Shown: positions 50,901-58,787, counted from the stretch's first letter. The stretch is DNA of 64,000 nt from Lysobacter enzymogenes (GCF_900106525.1 NZ_FNOG01000001.1:124001-188000), one strand, 5' to 3'. Notes: generated by a model from the letters alone, not told the origin. Program-made: numbers and translations.

Positions 50901-52898
50901 CCGGGCAGCTACGCGCCGGTGACCGATTACCGCATCCTCGACGCGGGCTCGCTCAGCGGCGCCTTCACCGGCGTCAGCCAGACCGCGCTGCCGTTCCTCG
51001 ACGCGGCGTTGTTCGTGCAGGGCAACGACGTGTTCCTGCGTCTGAGCGAGCACGACGTCGGCGGCACCGGCATCCGCTTCAACCAGTTCCCCAACCTGAG
51101 CCCGAACCAGCAGGCGGTGGCCAACGCGCTGCAGACCATCGCCGACCGCAACAGCGGCCAGTTGCCGGTGCTGATCGCCGCCGCGCGCGGCCTCAGCGCG
51201 GCGCAGGCGCCGCGCGCGTTCGACACCCTCAGCGGCGAGACCTACGCCTCCATCGCCAGCGCCCAGCGCTACAACGCCGAGCAGCTGCAGCGCAGCGTGT
51301 CGCGGCAAATGGATCTGGCGCGCGACAACGGCGTCGACGACGAGGCCACGCTGGGCACGCTGTGGGCCACCGCCTACGGCGGCCGCGCCGAGTTCGACGG
51401 CGAGCGCCTGGACGGCATCGACAACACCGTCGGCGGCCTGGCGATCGGCCTGGAAGGCTCGCCGGCCGAGCATCTGCGCTTCGGCGGGCATATCGGCATG
51501 GCCCATTCGAAGATGGAAACCGACCGCCGCGACGACAAGGTCGACGGCGACCTGTTCAACGTCGGCATCCACTGGCTGTACGCGCCCGGCCCGTTCTGGA
51601 CCCAGGGCGCGGCCGGCTACAGCTACGGCAGCTTCGACGCCGAGCGCGAGGTGTCGGTGGGCGTGTACAACCGCCGCGCCCAGGCGCACTTCAGCAACGA
51701 CGGCGTGTACGCGATGCTCGAAGCCGGCTGGCGCATCGACGCCGCGCGGGTGCGCGTGGAACCGTTGCTGGGCGTGTACTACAACAAGGTCGAGTCGGTG
51801 CGGTTCCGCGAACGCGGCGCCGGCGACGCCGATTTGCAGGTGGCGGTGGACAGCTATGACGTCACCACCGCCGGCATCGGCGTGCGCTTCACCGGCGTGC
51901 CCGGCAACGCCGCGCGCAAGTGGAGCCCGACTGCCGACATCCGCTATCTGCACGATCTCAACGACGACCGGCCGCAGGCGCGCAACGCCTTCGCCGGCGC
52001 CAACGTGCCGGGCTTCGCCACCACCGGTTTCGCCGCCGAGCGCAATCGCTGGAACGTGGGGCTGGGTTTGCAGTACCGGATCAGCCCGGTCAGCAGCGGC
52101 TTCGTCGAATACCGCGGCGATATCGGCAGCGACGATCGCGCGCATTCGCTGAATGTCGGCCTGCGTCTGGGCTGGGGCGGATCGGCGGCGGTGGCGGCCG
52201 CGCGTGCGGCGCCGTTGGCTACGCCGGCCGCGGCGGGTTGGACGGCGCAGTCGACAGCGGCCGGTGCGGATGCCGCGGCGGCGCAAAGTGCGAGTGGTGC
52301 GAGTGGTGCGGGCGGTGCGAGTAGTGCGGGCGCGGCTGCAGCGGGTGCGGCCGCTGCAGCCGGTTCGGCCGGCGCTACGGCAGCGACGGCGAACGGCACC
52401 GCAGCGTCGGGTTCCGCTTCGGGCTCGGGTTCGAGTTCGAGTTCCGGTTCTGTGCGCGGTGCCGCGGCAGCGGCGGTCGCGGCCGGTGCCGCAGCCAGTG
52501 CGGTTTCGTCGTCGCCGGCATCGGCGTCTTCCTCGGGTTCCGCGTCGGGCGCTTCGGACCCGGCAACCGCGGCCGCGCTGGCCGGCGCCGGCATCGGCAC
52601 CGCGGCGGGCGCCAACGCCGGCGGCGCCACGGCCGCGGCGGGCGGCGGCTTCGGCCAATGCAAGCTGCGTCCGGCAGCGAAGGCCGCGCCGGCGCGCAAG
52701 ATCGCCAAGGCCAAGAGCGGCGGCGCGCGTCCGATTTCCAAGAGCAAGCGTGTCGCCTCGCGCGGCACCGGCAGCAAGGCCAAGCCGCGTCGTCCGCTGA
52801 CGCAACTGGCCGCCGTGACACCGCGATCCGCCCCTCCGTCGGGCGCGGTGGCCCAGCCGACGACGTGGTGCGACGAGGCTCCGACCCGGACGCCGTAA
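45000..52898 (+). CDS. Giant type V autotransporter with PATR-type repeats and a tail beyond the barrel
   Basis: This encodes 2632 residues from ATG 45000, with GGAGG at 44987-44991. A signal peptide (about 1-38, ending GSASA) precedes a Gly/Asn/Leu-rich passenger. From about residue 430 to 1750 the passenger is roughly fifteen 86-89-residue repeats of the passenger-associated beta-strand type (ALGTGALNVGG, NLGNAVNLGAG, LNGANSFGGGVAL). These should fold as a long beta-helix on the cell surface. The autotransporter beta-domain spans about 2119-2394 (LGTLWATAYGGRAEFDGERL to LRLGWGG). Instead of ending there, 238 more residues follow: an Ala/Ser/Gly-rich tract, a Lys/Arg-rich block and cysteines 2554 and 2624. 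Function is unknown; adhesion or biofilm roles are usual for the family. Confidence 0.93.
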   Translation: MSARTQRRGLRFHPLSLGVAQAIPLLLALQFYSGSASAACTPAAPTDGATVSCTGVPILLPPNPNSFLSNANNLNVTVQSGAIMSTLPGGTAMTFGGNGLNLTNLGAIDANAAGSLVLARALAVGNLIVPGSGNVVIDNQGSIEGTFDGTFGLLGSAMVVANTGSTTITNSGSIGMSALGLFDPINSIAVGIYGGGNVNFTNTGTITGRVAFSSPGAGGNVFVNSGTINGSVSLGALGGSNTFVAVTGSSINGGLLPLPGVIVPTPSIPPSVLNYSTSGTVDAGLGGSDTLVLQNTVAGPGSGSGGSGTISALQYLNFENLTLNSGTWTLQGAVVSGSATLNGGTAIFDNALSFGTGTLTGNGGAIQASVGGLALLQNVNLAGGLIVQGANNLTLGGTVSGTGGMIKNGAGTLTLAGNNNFSGGFALNGGGLTLGTANSLGTGLFLVGGPASLNTAFTGTLANQVQLNSALTLNGAGNLTLGGNINGAGSLTLASGNLALTGANNYSGGTVLQAGSLHLGNSGAMGTGTLTVNGAAGLTGAAGVTLGNNIVLNNTLNFGAGGGALTLNGAISGAGGISMAGVPGLVLNGANNFSGGFNLGGGALVVGNNLALGTGAVTVSGAGSLDANAGVSLANNFNLNAGLAIGGSNNLALNGSIGGLGGLTKAGAANLTLGGANNFAGGLNLLGGGLTVGTNTSLGLGALTVNGAATLNANAGVNLGNAVVLNAGLGIGGGNNIALGGLISGGAGLSYNGTGTLALNGANTFGGGVNLGSGTLSVGNNLALGLGGLTVGGNASLNAGVPGVNLGNGITLGAGATLGLGGANALGLNGSIGGGGGLAINGSGSFTLGGANSFGGGVALGSGNLLLGTDTSLGLGALNVSGNAGLASTGAALNLGNAINLGAGAGLNLGGAADLSLGGGINGGGSLIKSGAGTLSLNGVNGFTGGLSLQAGTLALGNANALGTGALSVDGAATLNAGAAMNLNNAINLNAGLTLGGGVDLGLNGNIGGAGGLSFNGPFALSLNGNNSFGGGLALGGGSLSVGSNTALGTGALNVGGSANLSAGLPGIALGNAVNLGAGASLGIGGGNDLSLGGAIGGAGGLAMNGTGTLNLGGANSFGGGVALNAGTLGVGTSTSLGTGALNVGASAGLFASGAGVNLGNAVNLGAGATLGIGGSNDLTLGGSIGGGGGLAFGGTGTLALNGANSFGGGVALGSGTLSVGSNTALGTGTLSVGGSAGLTAGAPGIALGNAIDLGAGAVLGLTGANSLNLGGAIGGGGGLSINGSGDFTLTGANTFGGGVALGSGNLLLGGSASLGTGTLAVTGNATLGSTGAALNLGNAVNLGAGAALSLGGAPDITLGGAIDGGGSLIKTGAGALTLNGNNSFGGGLNLQAGTLNVGTDTALGTGTLGINGAATLNAGAAVNLGNAIDLNAALAIGGGANLGLNGAIGGAGGLSFNGPSTLTLGGANSFAGGVALGGGTLGVGTSTALGSGALNVGGSAGLTASAPGVALGNAVNLGAGVTLGVGGSNDLALGGAIGGAGGLAMNGSGALNLGGANSFGGGVALNAGSLGVGTNTALGSGALTVGGNAGLSATAPGIALGNAITLGTGAQLGIGGSNNLSLGGSIGGGGSLGFNGSGTLALGAANSYTGGTNLNAGTLSLGNAAALGTGALNIGGNAALTAALPGLALANAVNLAAGSALNLNGNNGLDFNGTVSGSGTLVKNGTGALGLNGPVLGFTGGLSLQGGTLNVANPISAGLASAAGTTANFSGGADNLTVNGAVAGAVNLGAGNDSLTSSLANLAGLTGAVNAGGGSDTFAVNGTGDGILPAAGLIGFENLALAPGGTLVLASGATGAFDTSSIGGNLVLDGNLGGNATVAAGGALIGDGALAGALTLGGTLAPSGLSGASGAAAGTGTVGAALNVASLTVNPGATLQVRQNGGGATDSVVVAGNAAVNGGQVVAIPQPGSYAPVTDYRILDAGSLSGAFTGVSQTALPFLDAALFVQGNDVFLRLSEHDVGGTGIRFNQFPNLSPNQQAVANALQTIADRNSGQLPVLIAAARGLSAAQAPRAFDTLSGETYASIASAQRYNAEQLQRSVSRQMDLARDNGVDDEATLGTLWATAYGGRAEFDGERLDGIDNTVGGLAIGLEGSPAEHLRFGGHIGMAHSKMETDRRDDKVDGDLFNVGIHWLYAPGPFWTQGAAGYSYGSFDAEREVSVGVYNRRAQAHFSNDGVYAMLEAGWRIDAARVRVEPLLGVYYNKVESVRFRERGAGDADLQVAVDSYDVTTAGIGVRFTGVPGNAARKWSPTADIRYLHDLNDDRPQARNAFAGANVPGFATTGFAAERNRWNVGLGLQYRISPVSSGFVEYRGDIGSDDRAHSLNVGLRLGWGGSAAVAAARAAPLATPAAAGWTAQSTAAGADAAAAQSASGASGAGGASSAGAAAAGAAAAAGSAGATAATANGTAASGSASGSGSSSSSGSVRGAAAAAVAAGAAASAVSSSPASASSSGSASGASDPATAAALAGAGIGTAAGANAGGATAAAGGGFGQCKLRPAAKAAPARKIAKAKSGGARPISKSKRVASRGTGSKAKPRRPLTQLAAVTPRSAPPSGAVAQPTTWCDEAPTRTP
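47346..49997 (+). repeat. Tandem 1326-base internal duplication in the autotransporter gene
   Basis: Two consecutive blocks, 47346-48671 and 48672-49997, are each exactly 1326 bases (442 codons, residues 783-1224 and 1225-1666). Each holds five passenger repeats whose idiosyncrasies recur in the same order: GSGNLLLG, then STGAALNLGN with SLIK(S/T)GAG, then SFNGP, then LNAG(T/S)LGVG. This indicates duplication of a five-repeat unit. Confidence 0.85.
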
Positions 52899-53013
52899 TG
52901 CCGGATCGGAAGCATCAGCGCCGCCGGACGGGTGGCGCTACCGGCTCCGGTGCGCTGGACCGGAGTCGGTAGTCGCTTTGGTCGAAACGTGATCGCAATG
53001 GGATCGGCAGGGG

Positions 53014-53047
53014 ACGGCATCGCCGCGCGAGCGGCGGTGCCGTTTTT
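53014..53047 (+). terminator. Intrinsic terminator of the autotransporter gene
   Basis: A 13-bp stem with one G-U pair (ACGGCATCGCCGC with GCGGCGGTGCCGT) closes a GCGA tetraloop of the GNRA type and runs into TTTTT (53043-53047). It lies 116 bases after the autotransporter stop. Confidence 0.88.
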
Positions 53048-53060
53048 ATGCCGGGGCCGT

Positions 53061-53145
53061 TGTGGGAGGGCCTTCAGGCCCGACGCGCTTGCATCCGATC
53101 GCGACGACCGCAACGCAAGGCAACGGGCCTGAAGGCCCTGTGACC
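53061..53145. repeat. GTGG-type REP pair, second copy partly degraded
   Basis: TGTGGGAGGGCCTTCAGG with CCCGACGC (53061-53086) is followed by an inverse arm near 53124-53145 whose outer part has changed (GGCCCTGTGACC). It belongs to the same class as 33087-33171 and sits right after the autotransporter terminator. Confidence 0.82.
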
Positions 53146-53155
53146 ACGGCGCAGC

Positions 53156-54511
53156 TCAATGCACGAACGCCGCCCAACGCGGCACCCGCGCGATCAGCAG
53201 CCGGTCCAGCGCGTACACCAGCAGCAGCGACGCGCCCAGCAGCGGGAACAGCAGACCGCAGCCCAGTGCGATCGCCGCGACCGTGCGCAGCCGTGCCGGC
53301 GCGGGCGCCGGGGGCGCGCCCAGGCGCCCGCGCGGACGCCGCCGCCACCACATCCACGCGCCGCTGAGGCTGAGCACGACGATTCCGATGCACGGCAGCA
53401 ACATCACGATCTGATTGGCGCGGCCGAAATAGCGGCCCATGTGCAATTGCACGCCCAGTTCCACCGCCTTGGCGCCGAGGCCGTAATCGGCGAAGCCGGT
53501 ATCGCCGGCGACCGCGCCGGTGTAGCGATCGACGTGCACGGTGCGCTGACCCTGCGGCCGGTCGGGATAGACCACCGCGGTGTAGACGCCATCGCTACCG
53601 CGCGGCAGCGACAGGCGATAGTCGGTGCGCAGCCCGCGCGCGGCCAGGGTGCGCGCGACTGCGTCGATGCCGACATCGCGCGCGCCGGCGCTGTCGCCGC
53701 CGTGATGGTGCGCGTGCGAAGCCGGAAACGGCGCGTCGCGCAGCGTCCACGGCGCATCGCTCACCGCCTGTCCGACCCGCGGCGCGGCGGCGGCGTGGTG
53801 GCGATGTTCGGCCGGATACCCCAGGCCCAGCGGCTGCAGCCCGGCGCGCAACAGATCGCCCCACACCCCGGCCCACGGCAGGCCGGTGAGGATCAGGAAC
53901 ACGATCAATGCCGCGGTCCAGGCGCCGACGCTGGCGTGCAGGCTGCGCCAGAAGCCGCGGCCGCGCGCGCGCCAGTCGGGCCACAGCGCAGCGCGCCAGC
54001 CGCGTCCGCGCGGCCACCACAGGTAGGCGCCGGTGGCGATCAGCAGCAGCGCCCAGCATGCGGCCAGTTCCACCAGCGCATCGCCGACGCGGCCGAGCAT
54101 CAGCGAGCCGTGCACGGTGTCGGCGAAGCCGACCAAGGTACGGGTATAGACGAAGGCGCCGTGCACGCGCGCGCTGCCCGGGTCGACGAATACACGCAGC
54201 GGCTCGCCGCGCGCTGGAGTCACGAACACCTGCGCGGTGCGGCGCGGATCCACCGGCACGTCGATGCGGGTGACCTCGCCCGGATACGCCGCGCGCGCCG
54301 CCGCGATCAGCCGCGACAGCGGCAGCTCGGCGCTGCGCTGCGGCGCGAAACGCAGCGATGCGTGGGCCGTGTCCTCGATCTCGTCGTGGAACAGATACAC
54401 CGCGCCGGTCAGCGCCAGCACCAGCAGTAGCGGCATCACCAGCAGGCCGGCGTAGAAATGCCAGCGCCAGACGCTGCGGTAGAACCCGCGCCGATGCGCC
54501 GAAGCGTTCAT
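53156..54511 (-). CDS. PepSY-associated transmembrane protein (iron-uptake type)
   Basis: This encodes 451 residues from ATG 54511, which overlaps the stop of the TonB receptor gene (ATGA); GTG 54517 is an alternative. The layout of a PepSY_TM protein is clear: a first membrane helix (about 15-40: WHFYAGLLVMPLLLVLALTG), a large periplasmic PepSY region, a second and third helix (about 150-170 and 195-215), a second PepSY-like stretch with a His-rich patch (HAHHHGG), and a final helical pair near the C-terminus (about 365-385 and 410-440). Conserved helix histidines (WHFYAG, VHGSLMLG, LHASVGAW, LHMGRYFG) could bind haem, as in ferric-siderophore reductases. It probably reduces or aids release of iron taken up by the co-transcribed receptor. 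Confidence 0.88.
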   Translation of the reverse strand: MNASAHRRGFYRSVWRWHFYAGLLVMPLLLVLALTGAVYLFHDEIEDTAHASLRFAPQRSAELPLSRLIAAARAAYPGEVTRIDVPVDPRRTAQVFVTPARGEPLRVFVDPGSARVHGAFVYTRTLVGFADTVHGSLMLGRVGDALVELAACWALLLIATGAYLWWPRGRGWRAALWPDWRARGRGFWRSLHASVGAWTAALIVFLILTGLPWAGVWGDLLRAGLQPLGLGYPAEHRHHAAAAPRVGQAVSDAPWTLRDAPFPASHAHHHGGDSAGARDVGIDAVARTLAARGLRTDYRLSLPRGSDGVYTAVVYPDRPQGQRTVHVDRYTGAVAGDTGFADYGLGAKAVELGVQLHMGRYFGRANQIVMLLPCIGIVVLSLSGAWMWWRRRPRGRLGAPPAPAPARLRTVAAIALGCGLLFPLLGASLLLVYALDRLLIARVPRWAAFVH

Positions 54512-56709
54512 CGCCACGCCCGGGTGTAGCTGAGCTCGACGCTGCGCGGCGCGCCCAGGTAGACCTGGCGCGCGCTGTAGCCGGACCAGTCGGCATAGAA
54601 GGCATCGCCGAGGTTGCGCACGCGCAGGGTGTAGCGGCCGCTGGCGCCGTTCCAGTCGAGCGCGGCGTCGGCGACGGTGTGGCCGCGCACGCGGAACTGG
54701 TTGGCGTTGTCGGTATAGAAATCGCCGACGTAGCGCAGGCCCAGATGGACGCTCAGCGGCAGGCCATCGAAGCGATACCAGGCGTCGACGCTGGCAGTGC
54801 GCTCGGGCACGTTGGACGGCCGGTTGCCGCTGCGGTCGGCGCCGCCGGCCTCGTGCAGGCGGTCGAAGCGCGCCGACAGCAGCGCCGCGCTGGCGTCGAT
54901 GCGCAGGCGCGGCGCGGCCTGCGCGCTCAGCGTCAACTCAACGCCCTGCGAGGACTGGCGCCCGTCCTGCACGCTGATCTGCGGCTGCAGCGGGTCGCGG
55001 GTCAGGATGTCGTCCTGGCGCAGCTTGTAGGCCGCGGCGGTGAGCCGCAGGCGCTGGTCGAACAGTTCGCTGCGCAGGCCGACTTCGAGCGACTCGCCAT
55101 GGCTGAGGTCGAAGGCGTTGTTGCGCTGGTTGATGGTCAGGAACGAACTCACCGGCAGCACCGCGCTGCTGTACTGGGCGTAGAGCTGGGTGTGCGGGCG
55201 CAGTTCGAACACGCTGCCCAGGCGCCACGACGTCGGCGAGAACTCGCGGCCGAAGCCGCTGCGCTGGCCGCTGTCCAGGTCGAGATTGCGCCGGCGCAGT
55301 TCGATCCGCTCGTGGCGCAACCCGGCGACCAACAGCCAGCGCGGGGTGAGGTTGAGCGCGTCCTCGGCGAACAGCGCGGCCACCTTGACCCGGGTGCTGA
55401 AATCGTTGCGGCCGTCGCCGTAGTCGAGCGGATTGTCCGGCGGCAGGGTGCCGCGATCCTGCGCCAGCAAGTCGACCGAGCCGGCGCGGCCGAACCGGCG
55501 CAGGTTGAAGAAATCGGTGTCGCTGTATTCGAAACCGGCCGCGAACAGATGCCGGCGCCCGCCCAGGCGGCCGTCGTGGCGCAGGCTGAGGCGCTGGTTC
55601 CACACGCGTTGGTCGTGGTGGATGCGCGCTGCGCTGCGCTGCAGGCGGCCGCTGGCGGCGTCGTAAGTGAAGTCCTCGCTGTTGTCCCAACGCCGGCGCG
55701 CGTCATAGACGCTGGCTTCGTTGCTGAGGTTCCAGCGGTCGCCCAGGCGATAGTCCAGGCGTGTGCGCAGCCACCACGAGCGCGAATCCATGCGGCCGTC
55801 GCGCACGTTGTAGTTGCGCTCGCGCGCGGCCTTGTCCACCACCAGCCCGAGCGAATTGCCGACCAAGCCGCTGGGATCGGCCGCGACTTCGAGCGGCACC
55901 AGCGGCGCGCCGAAATACGCGGTATCGAAATCGTCGCGGTTGTAGTCCAGCGCCGCGCGCAGGCTCAGCCGCGCGTCGGGCTGCCACAGCAGCGAGCCGC
56001 TGAAGGCCTGCGCCTGCGAGGCGGTGTCGTCGACGTAGCCGTCGCTGCGGTTGGCGCTGAGCACGCCGCGTACGGCCAGGGTCGGGCTCAGCGGCGCGTT
56101 GCCGTCCAGGCCCAGGCGCAAACTGCCGTGGCTGCCGTAGCCGAGCAGCACCTCGCCGTTGCGGCTGTCGAGCTGCGCGCTCTTGGGCACGAAATTGATC
56201 GCGCCGGCCAGCACGCCTTCGCCGTACAGCACCGAGGCCGGGCCCTTGAGCACTTCGACTCGTTCGAACTGGAAGCTGTCCCAGTTGCGCGAAGAGAACC
56301 CCGAACTGGTCAGGCGCACGCCGTCGAACAGATACGACACCGCGCCCGAGCCGAAGCCGCGCATCGACGCCGCGCCGGGCTGGCCGGGCAGGTTGCCGGC
56401 CATGACCCCGGGCATCGCGCGCAGCACTTCGACGCTGTCGCGCAGGCCGCGTGCCTGGATGTCGTCGGCGTCGAGCGCGTCGAGGGTGGCGGGAATCTCG
56501 CCCGGCTCCAGGCCGAGCCGGCTGGCGCTGGCGACCGAGGCGGCGCGGGCGTCACGGCGCTCGGCCTGGACCCGCACCGTGTCGAGTTCGACCGCAGCGC
56601 GCGAGGCGGGCCCGTCGGCGCGCGCGGCGGGCGCGAGCGCGGCGGCGCAGATCGCGGCGGCGAGGCCGGTGGCGGCGTGGGCGCGGCGGCGCCGGGGAAA
56701 GATCGACAT
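54508..56709 (-). CDS. TonB-dependent siderophore receptor
   Basis: This encodes 733 residues from ATG 56709, chosen because a signal peptide starts there (MSIFPRRRRAHAATGLAAAI). A plug domain (about 40-170) shows ELDTVRVQAERRD, PATLDALDADDIQARGLRDSVEVLRAMPGV, MRGFGSGAVSYLFDG and VEVLKGPASVLYGEG, the siderophore-receptor signature. A 22-stranded barrel follows, with ATPWEYH-like motifs absent but the typical HTVADAALDW and VRNLGDAFYADWSGY near the C-terminus. The last residues are SYTRAWR, so the usual terminal aromatic is followed by an extra Arg. Ferric-siderophore import across the outer membrane is likely. No Fur box was recognised in the 266-base divergent spacer. Confidence 0.92.
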   Translation of the reverse strand: MSIFPRRRRAHAATGLAAAICAAALAPAARADGPASRAAVELDTVRVQAERRDARAASVASASRLGLEPGEIPATLDALDADDIQARGLRDSVEVLRAMPGVMAGNLPGQPGAASMRGFGSGAVSYLFDGVRLTSSGFSSRNWDSFQFERVEVLKGPASVLYGEGVLAGAINFVPKSAQLDSRNGEVLLGYGSHGSLRLGLDGNAPLSPTLAVRGVLSANRSDGYVDDTASQAQAFSGSLLWQPDARLSLRAALDYNRDDFDTAYFGAPLVPLEVAADPSGLVGNSLGLVVDKAARERNYNVRDGRMDSRSWWLRTRLDYRLGDRWNLSNEASVYDARRRWDNSEDFTYDAASGRLQRSAARIHHDQRVWNQRLSLRHDGRLGGRRHLFAAGFEYSDTDFFNLRRFGRAGSVDLLAQDRGTLPPDNPLDYGDGRNDFSTRVKVAALFAEDALNLTPRWLLVAGLRHERIELRRRNLDLDSGQRSGFGREFSPTSWRLGSVFELRPHTQLYAQYSSAVLPVSSFLTINQRNNAFDLSHGESLEVGLRSELFDQRLRLTAAAYKLRQDDILTRDPLQPQISVQDGRQSSQGVELTLSAQAAPRLRIDASAALLSARFDRLHEAGGADRSGNRPSNVPERTASVDAWYRFDGLPLSVHLGLRYVGDFYTDNANQFRVRGHTVADAALDWNGASGRYTLRVRNLGDAFYADWSGYSARQVYLGAPRSVELSYTRAWR

Positions 56710-56975
56710 GACGGAACGGACGGCCGGGCCGCGCGGCGTCGGCGGCGCGCGAGGGTGGGAGAGGGGAGCGCGCCGCCGGCGCATCGTGACAGGCGCCGCG
56801 CGAACGGCCGCGGCTGGCGCAGATGCTAGGGCAGGGGCGTAGAGGCCGGCTGCGGCAAGTTGCCGCACTGCGCGCACGGTGCGCGCAAGCCCGGCGCAAC
56901 GCGGCGGCGCGAATCGGATTAGCATGCGCCGCTGGGCCGCGCCGACGGGGCGCCGCCGCGCACCGGGCCATCGCC

Positions 56976-57377
56976 ATGCCGCAGATCGAAGGACCGTTCC
57001 AGGTGAGCTTGAGCCCACAGCCGGTGCATGCGCAGGCCGAGGGCGCGTTCGGGCGCATGGCCCTGGACAAGCGCTTCGAAGGCGCGCTGGAGGCGAGCGG
57101 CCGCGGCGAGATGCTCGCGGCCATGAGCGCGGTCAAAGGCTCGGCCGGCTATGTCGCGCTGGAGAAAGTCGAAGGCGCGCTGGACGGGCGCCGCGGCAGT
57201 TTCCTGCTGCTGCATCGCGGGCTGATGGATCGCGGCGCAGCCGATCTGAGCATCGTCGTGGTGCCCGATTCGGGCACCGGCGAACTGCAGGGGCTCAGCG
57301 GCCGCATGCGCATCGATGTGCGCGAGGGCGGCGCGCATTTCTATCATTTCGACTACGAACTGCCCGACGCGTCGTAA
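56976..57377 (+). CDS. DUF3224 family protein
   Basis: This encodes 133 residues from ATG 56976. The whole length matches DUF3224: GPFQVSLSPQP, GRMALDKRFEGALEASGRGEML, VKGSAGYVALEKVEGAL and VVPDSGTGELQGLSG followed by FYHFDYELP. The family forms an allene-oxide-cyclase-like beta-barrel of unknown function. There is no signal peptide. It is divergent from the TonB receptor gene and followed by an unrelated outer-membrane protein gene. The ribosome-binding site is weak. Confidence 0.85.
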   Translation: MPQIEGPFQVSLSPQPVHAQAEGAFGRMALDKRFEGALEASGRGEMLAAMSAVKGSAGYVALEKVEGALDGRRGSFLLLHRGLMDRGAADLSIVVVPDSGTGELQGLSGRMRIDVREGGAHFYHFDYELPDAS

Positions 57378-57665
57378 GCGCGGCGCGCTGCGGCGGCGCG
57401 CTGCGAACCGTTCCGATCCGGGCAGGCGCCCGCAGCGCGGCCAGCAGGCTCAAGCGGCAAAGACGCCGCCAGGCATCTCAAGCACCATCGGCGGGACGAA
57501 CCGTCGCGGCCGCGCCAGCGCCGTCGCCGGCCGATCCATGCGATTTTGTCCGCCCTGCCCAGCCGCGCGGCCGCGCCACCCGATGCGCCGCCGCCGCCAC
57601 GGTTCGCGGCGCGTCCCGCCGCACCCACCCGCCGCCGCGTCGGACGCGGCGGCGCACGTCTGCCG

Positions 57666-58751
57666 ATGCCTATGCGCGCGAACGTTCCGTCCTCGTCCCT
57701 GCTGCTCTCGTCCCTGCTGTTCGCCGGCGCCGCGCTGCACGCGCCCGCCGCCGCCGCGCAGGGCCGCGAGGCCTGCACCAACGGCCACACCCGGCTGCCT
57801 CCCACCGTCAATCTGCGCGTGGACAACGACTTGTTCGGCGGTCAGGACCAGGGCTACAGCAACGGCATCCAGCTCACCCTGGTGTCGCCGAACCTGGCCG
57901 ACTACACCGACGACCCGTGCATCCCGCGCCTGGCGCGCTGGATCAACCGCCATCTCGATGCGCTGCAACCGCCGCAAGGTTTCGAGCAGCGCAACATGAT
58001 CGCGACCTTCGCCCAGGGCATCTTCACCCCCACCGACTACAGCCGCCGCGACCTGATCCGCGACGACCGGCCCTACGCCGGCGCGCTGCTCGCCGGCCTG
58101 GGCTACAACGCGCGCACCGGCGACCGCCTGCGCACCACGCAGTTGCAGTTCGGCATCGTCGGCCCCTCGGCGCTGGGCAAGCAGGTGCAGAACGCGGTGC
58201 ACCGCGCGCTCGGCGACAAGACCTTCGAAGGCTGGGACAACCAACTGCACGACGAGCCGGTGTTCCGCATCGTCCACGAACGCATGCGCCGCTTCGCGCC
58301 TGAGGATGCGGCCGAGCGCCGCTGGGGCTGGGACGCGGTCGGCCACTACGGCGGCAGCTTCGGCAACCTCGCCACCTACGCCAACGCCGGCATGGAGGTG
58401 CGCTTCGGCCTGCGCCTGCCCGACGATTTCGGCAGCACGCCGCTGCGTCCGGCCGGCGAGAACACCGCGCCGACCACCCACTACAACACCGGCGACCGGC
58501 CGTTCGCCGCGCATCTGTTCCTGACCAGTGACGTGCGCTGGGTGCTGCGCGACATCACCCTGGACGGCAACACCTTCCGCAGCAGCCACAGCGTCGACAA
58601 GCGCCCGTTCGTGGCCGAGGTCGGCTACGGCGTGGCGCTGATGCACGGACGCTGGAAGTTCGCGTTCGCGCGCTACCACAGCACGCGCGAGTTCGAAGGG
58701 CAGAAGCAGACGCCGGTGTTCGGCAGCGTGACGGTGAGCCGGGCGTTCTGA
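57666..58751 (+). CDS. LpxR-like lipid A 3'-O-deacylase (outer membrane)
   Basis: This encodes 361 residues from ATG 57666, which opens a signal peptide (MPMRANVPSSSLLLSSLLFAG, cleavage near AAAQG); earlier in-frame codons are only Arg/Pro-rich. The mature part is a 12-stranded barrel of the LpxR (DUF2219) family: RVDNDLFGGQDQGYSNGIQL contains the catalytic Asn54/Asp55 pair and a downstream Ser, RDDRPYAGALLAGLGYN is a family landmark, and QLHDEPVFRIVHER supplies the active-site His. The protein ends in SVTVSRAF with the expected terminal Phe. LpxR removes the 3'-acyloxyacyl chain of lipid A, which changes surface charge and immune recognition. Confidence 0.92.
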   Translation: MPMRANVPSSSLLLSSLLFAGAALHAPAAAAQGREACTNGHTRLPPTVNLRVDNDLFGGQDQGYSNGIQLTLVSPNLADYTDDPCIPRLARWINRHLDALQPPQGFEQRNMIATFAQGIFTPTDYSRRDLIRDDRPYAGALLAGLGYNARTGDRLRTTQLQFGIVGPSALGKQVQNAVHRALGDKTFEGWDNQLHDEPVFRIVHERMRRFAPEDAAERRWGWDAVGHYGGSFGNLATYANAGMEVRFGLRLPDDFGSTPLRPAGENTAPTTHYNTGDRPFAAHLFLTSDVRWVLRDITLDGNTFRSSHSVDKRPFVAEVGYGVALMHGRWKFAFARYHSTREFEGQKQTPVFGSVTVSRAF

Positions 58752-58787
58752 GGCGATGAACAAGCCATTGAGCGCGGCGCGCCGGTC

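Noticed and set aside
44693-51859. 2388-codon open frame on the plus strand in another phase of the autotransporter gene
   Set aside because: The product is almost wholly Arg, Gln, His and Gly repeats, an out-of-phase reading of the real repeats. The true frame has a signal peptide, a beta-domain and a matching ribosome-binding site.
47883-52805. 1640-codon open frame on the minus strand, opposite the autotransporter gene
   Set aside because: It has no start signal, signal peptide or domain, and its composition (Arg/Ala/Gly/Gln-rich) mirrors the GC-rich, GGC-periodic codons of the plus-strand repeats. Stop codons are simply rare in that frame.
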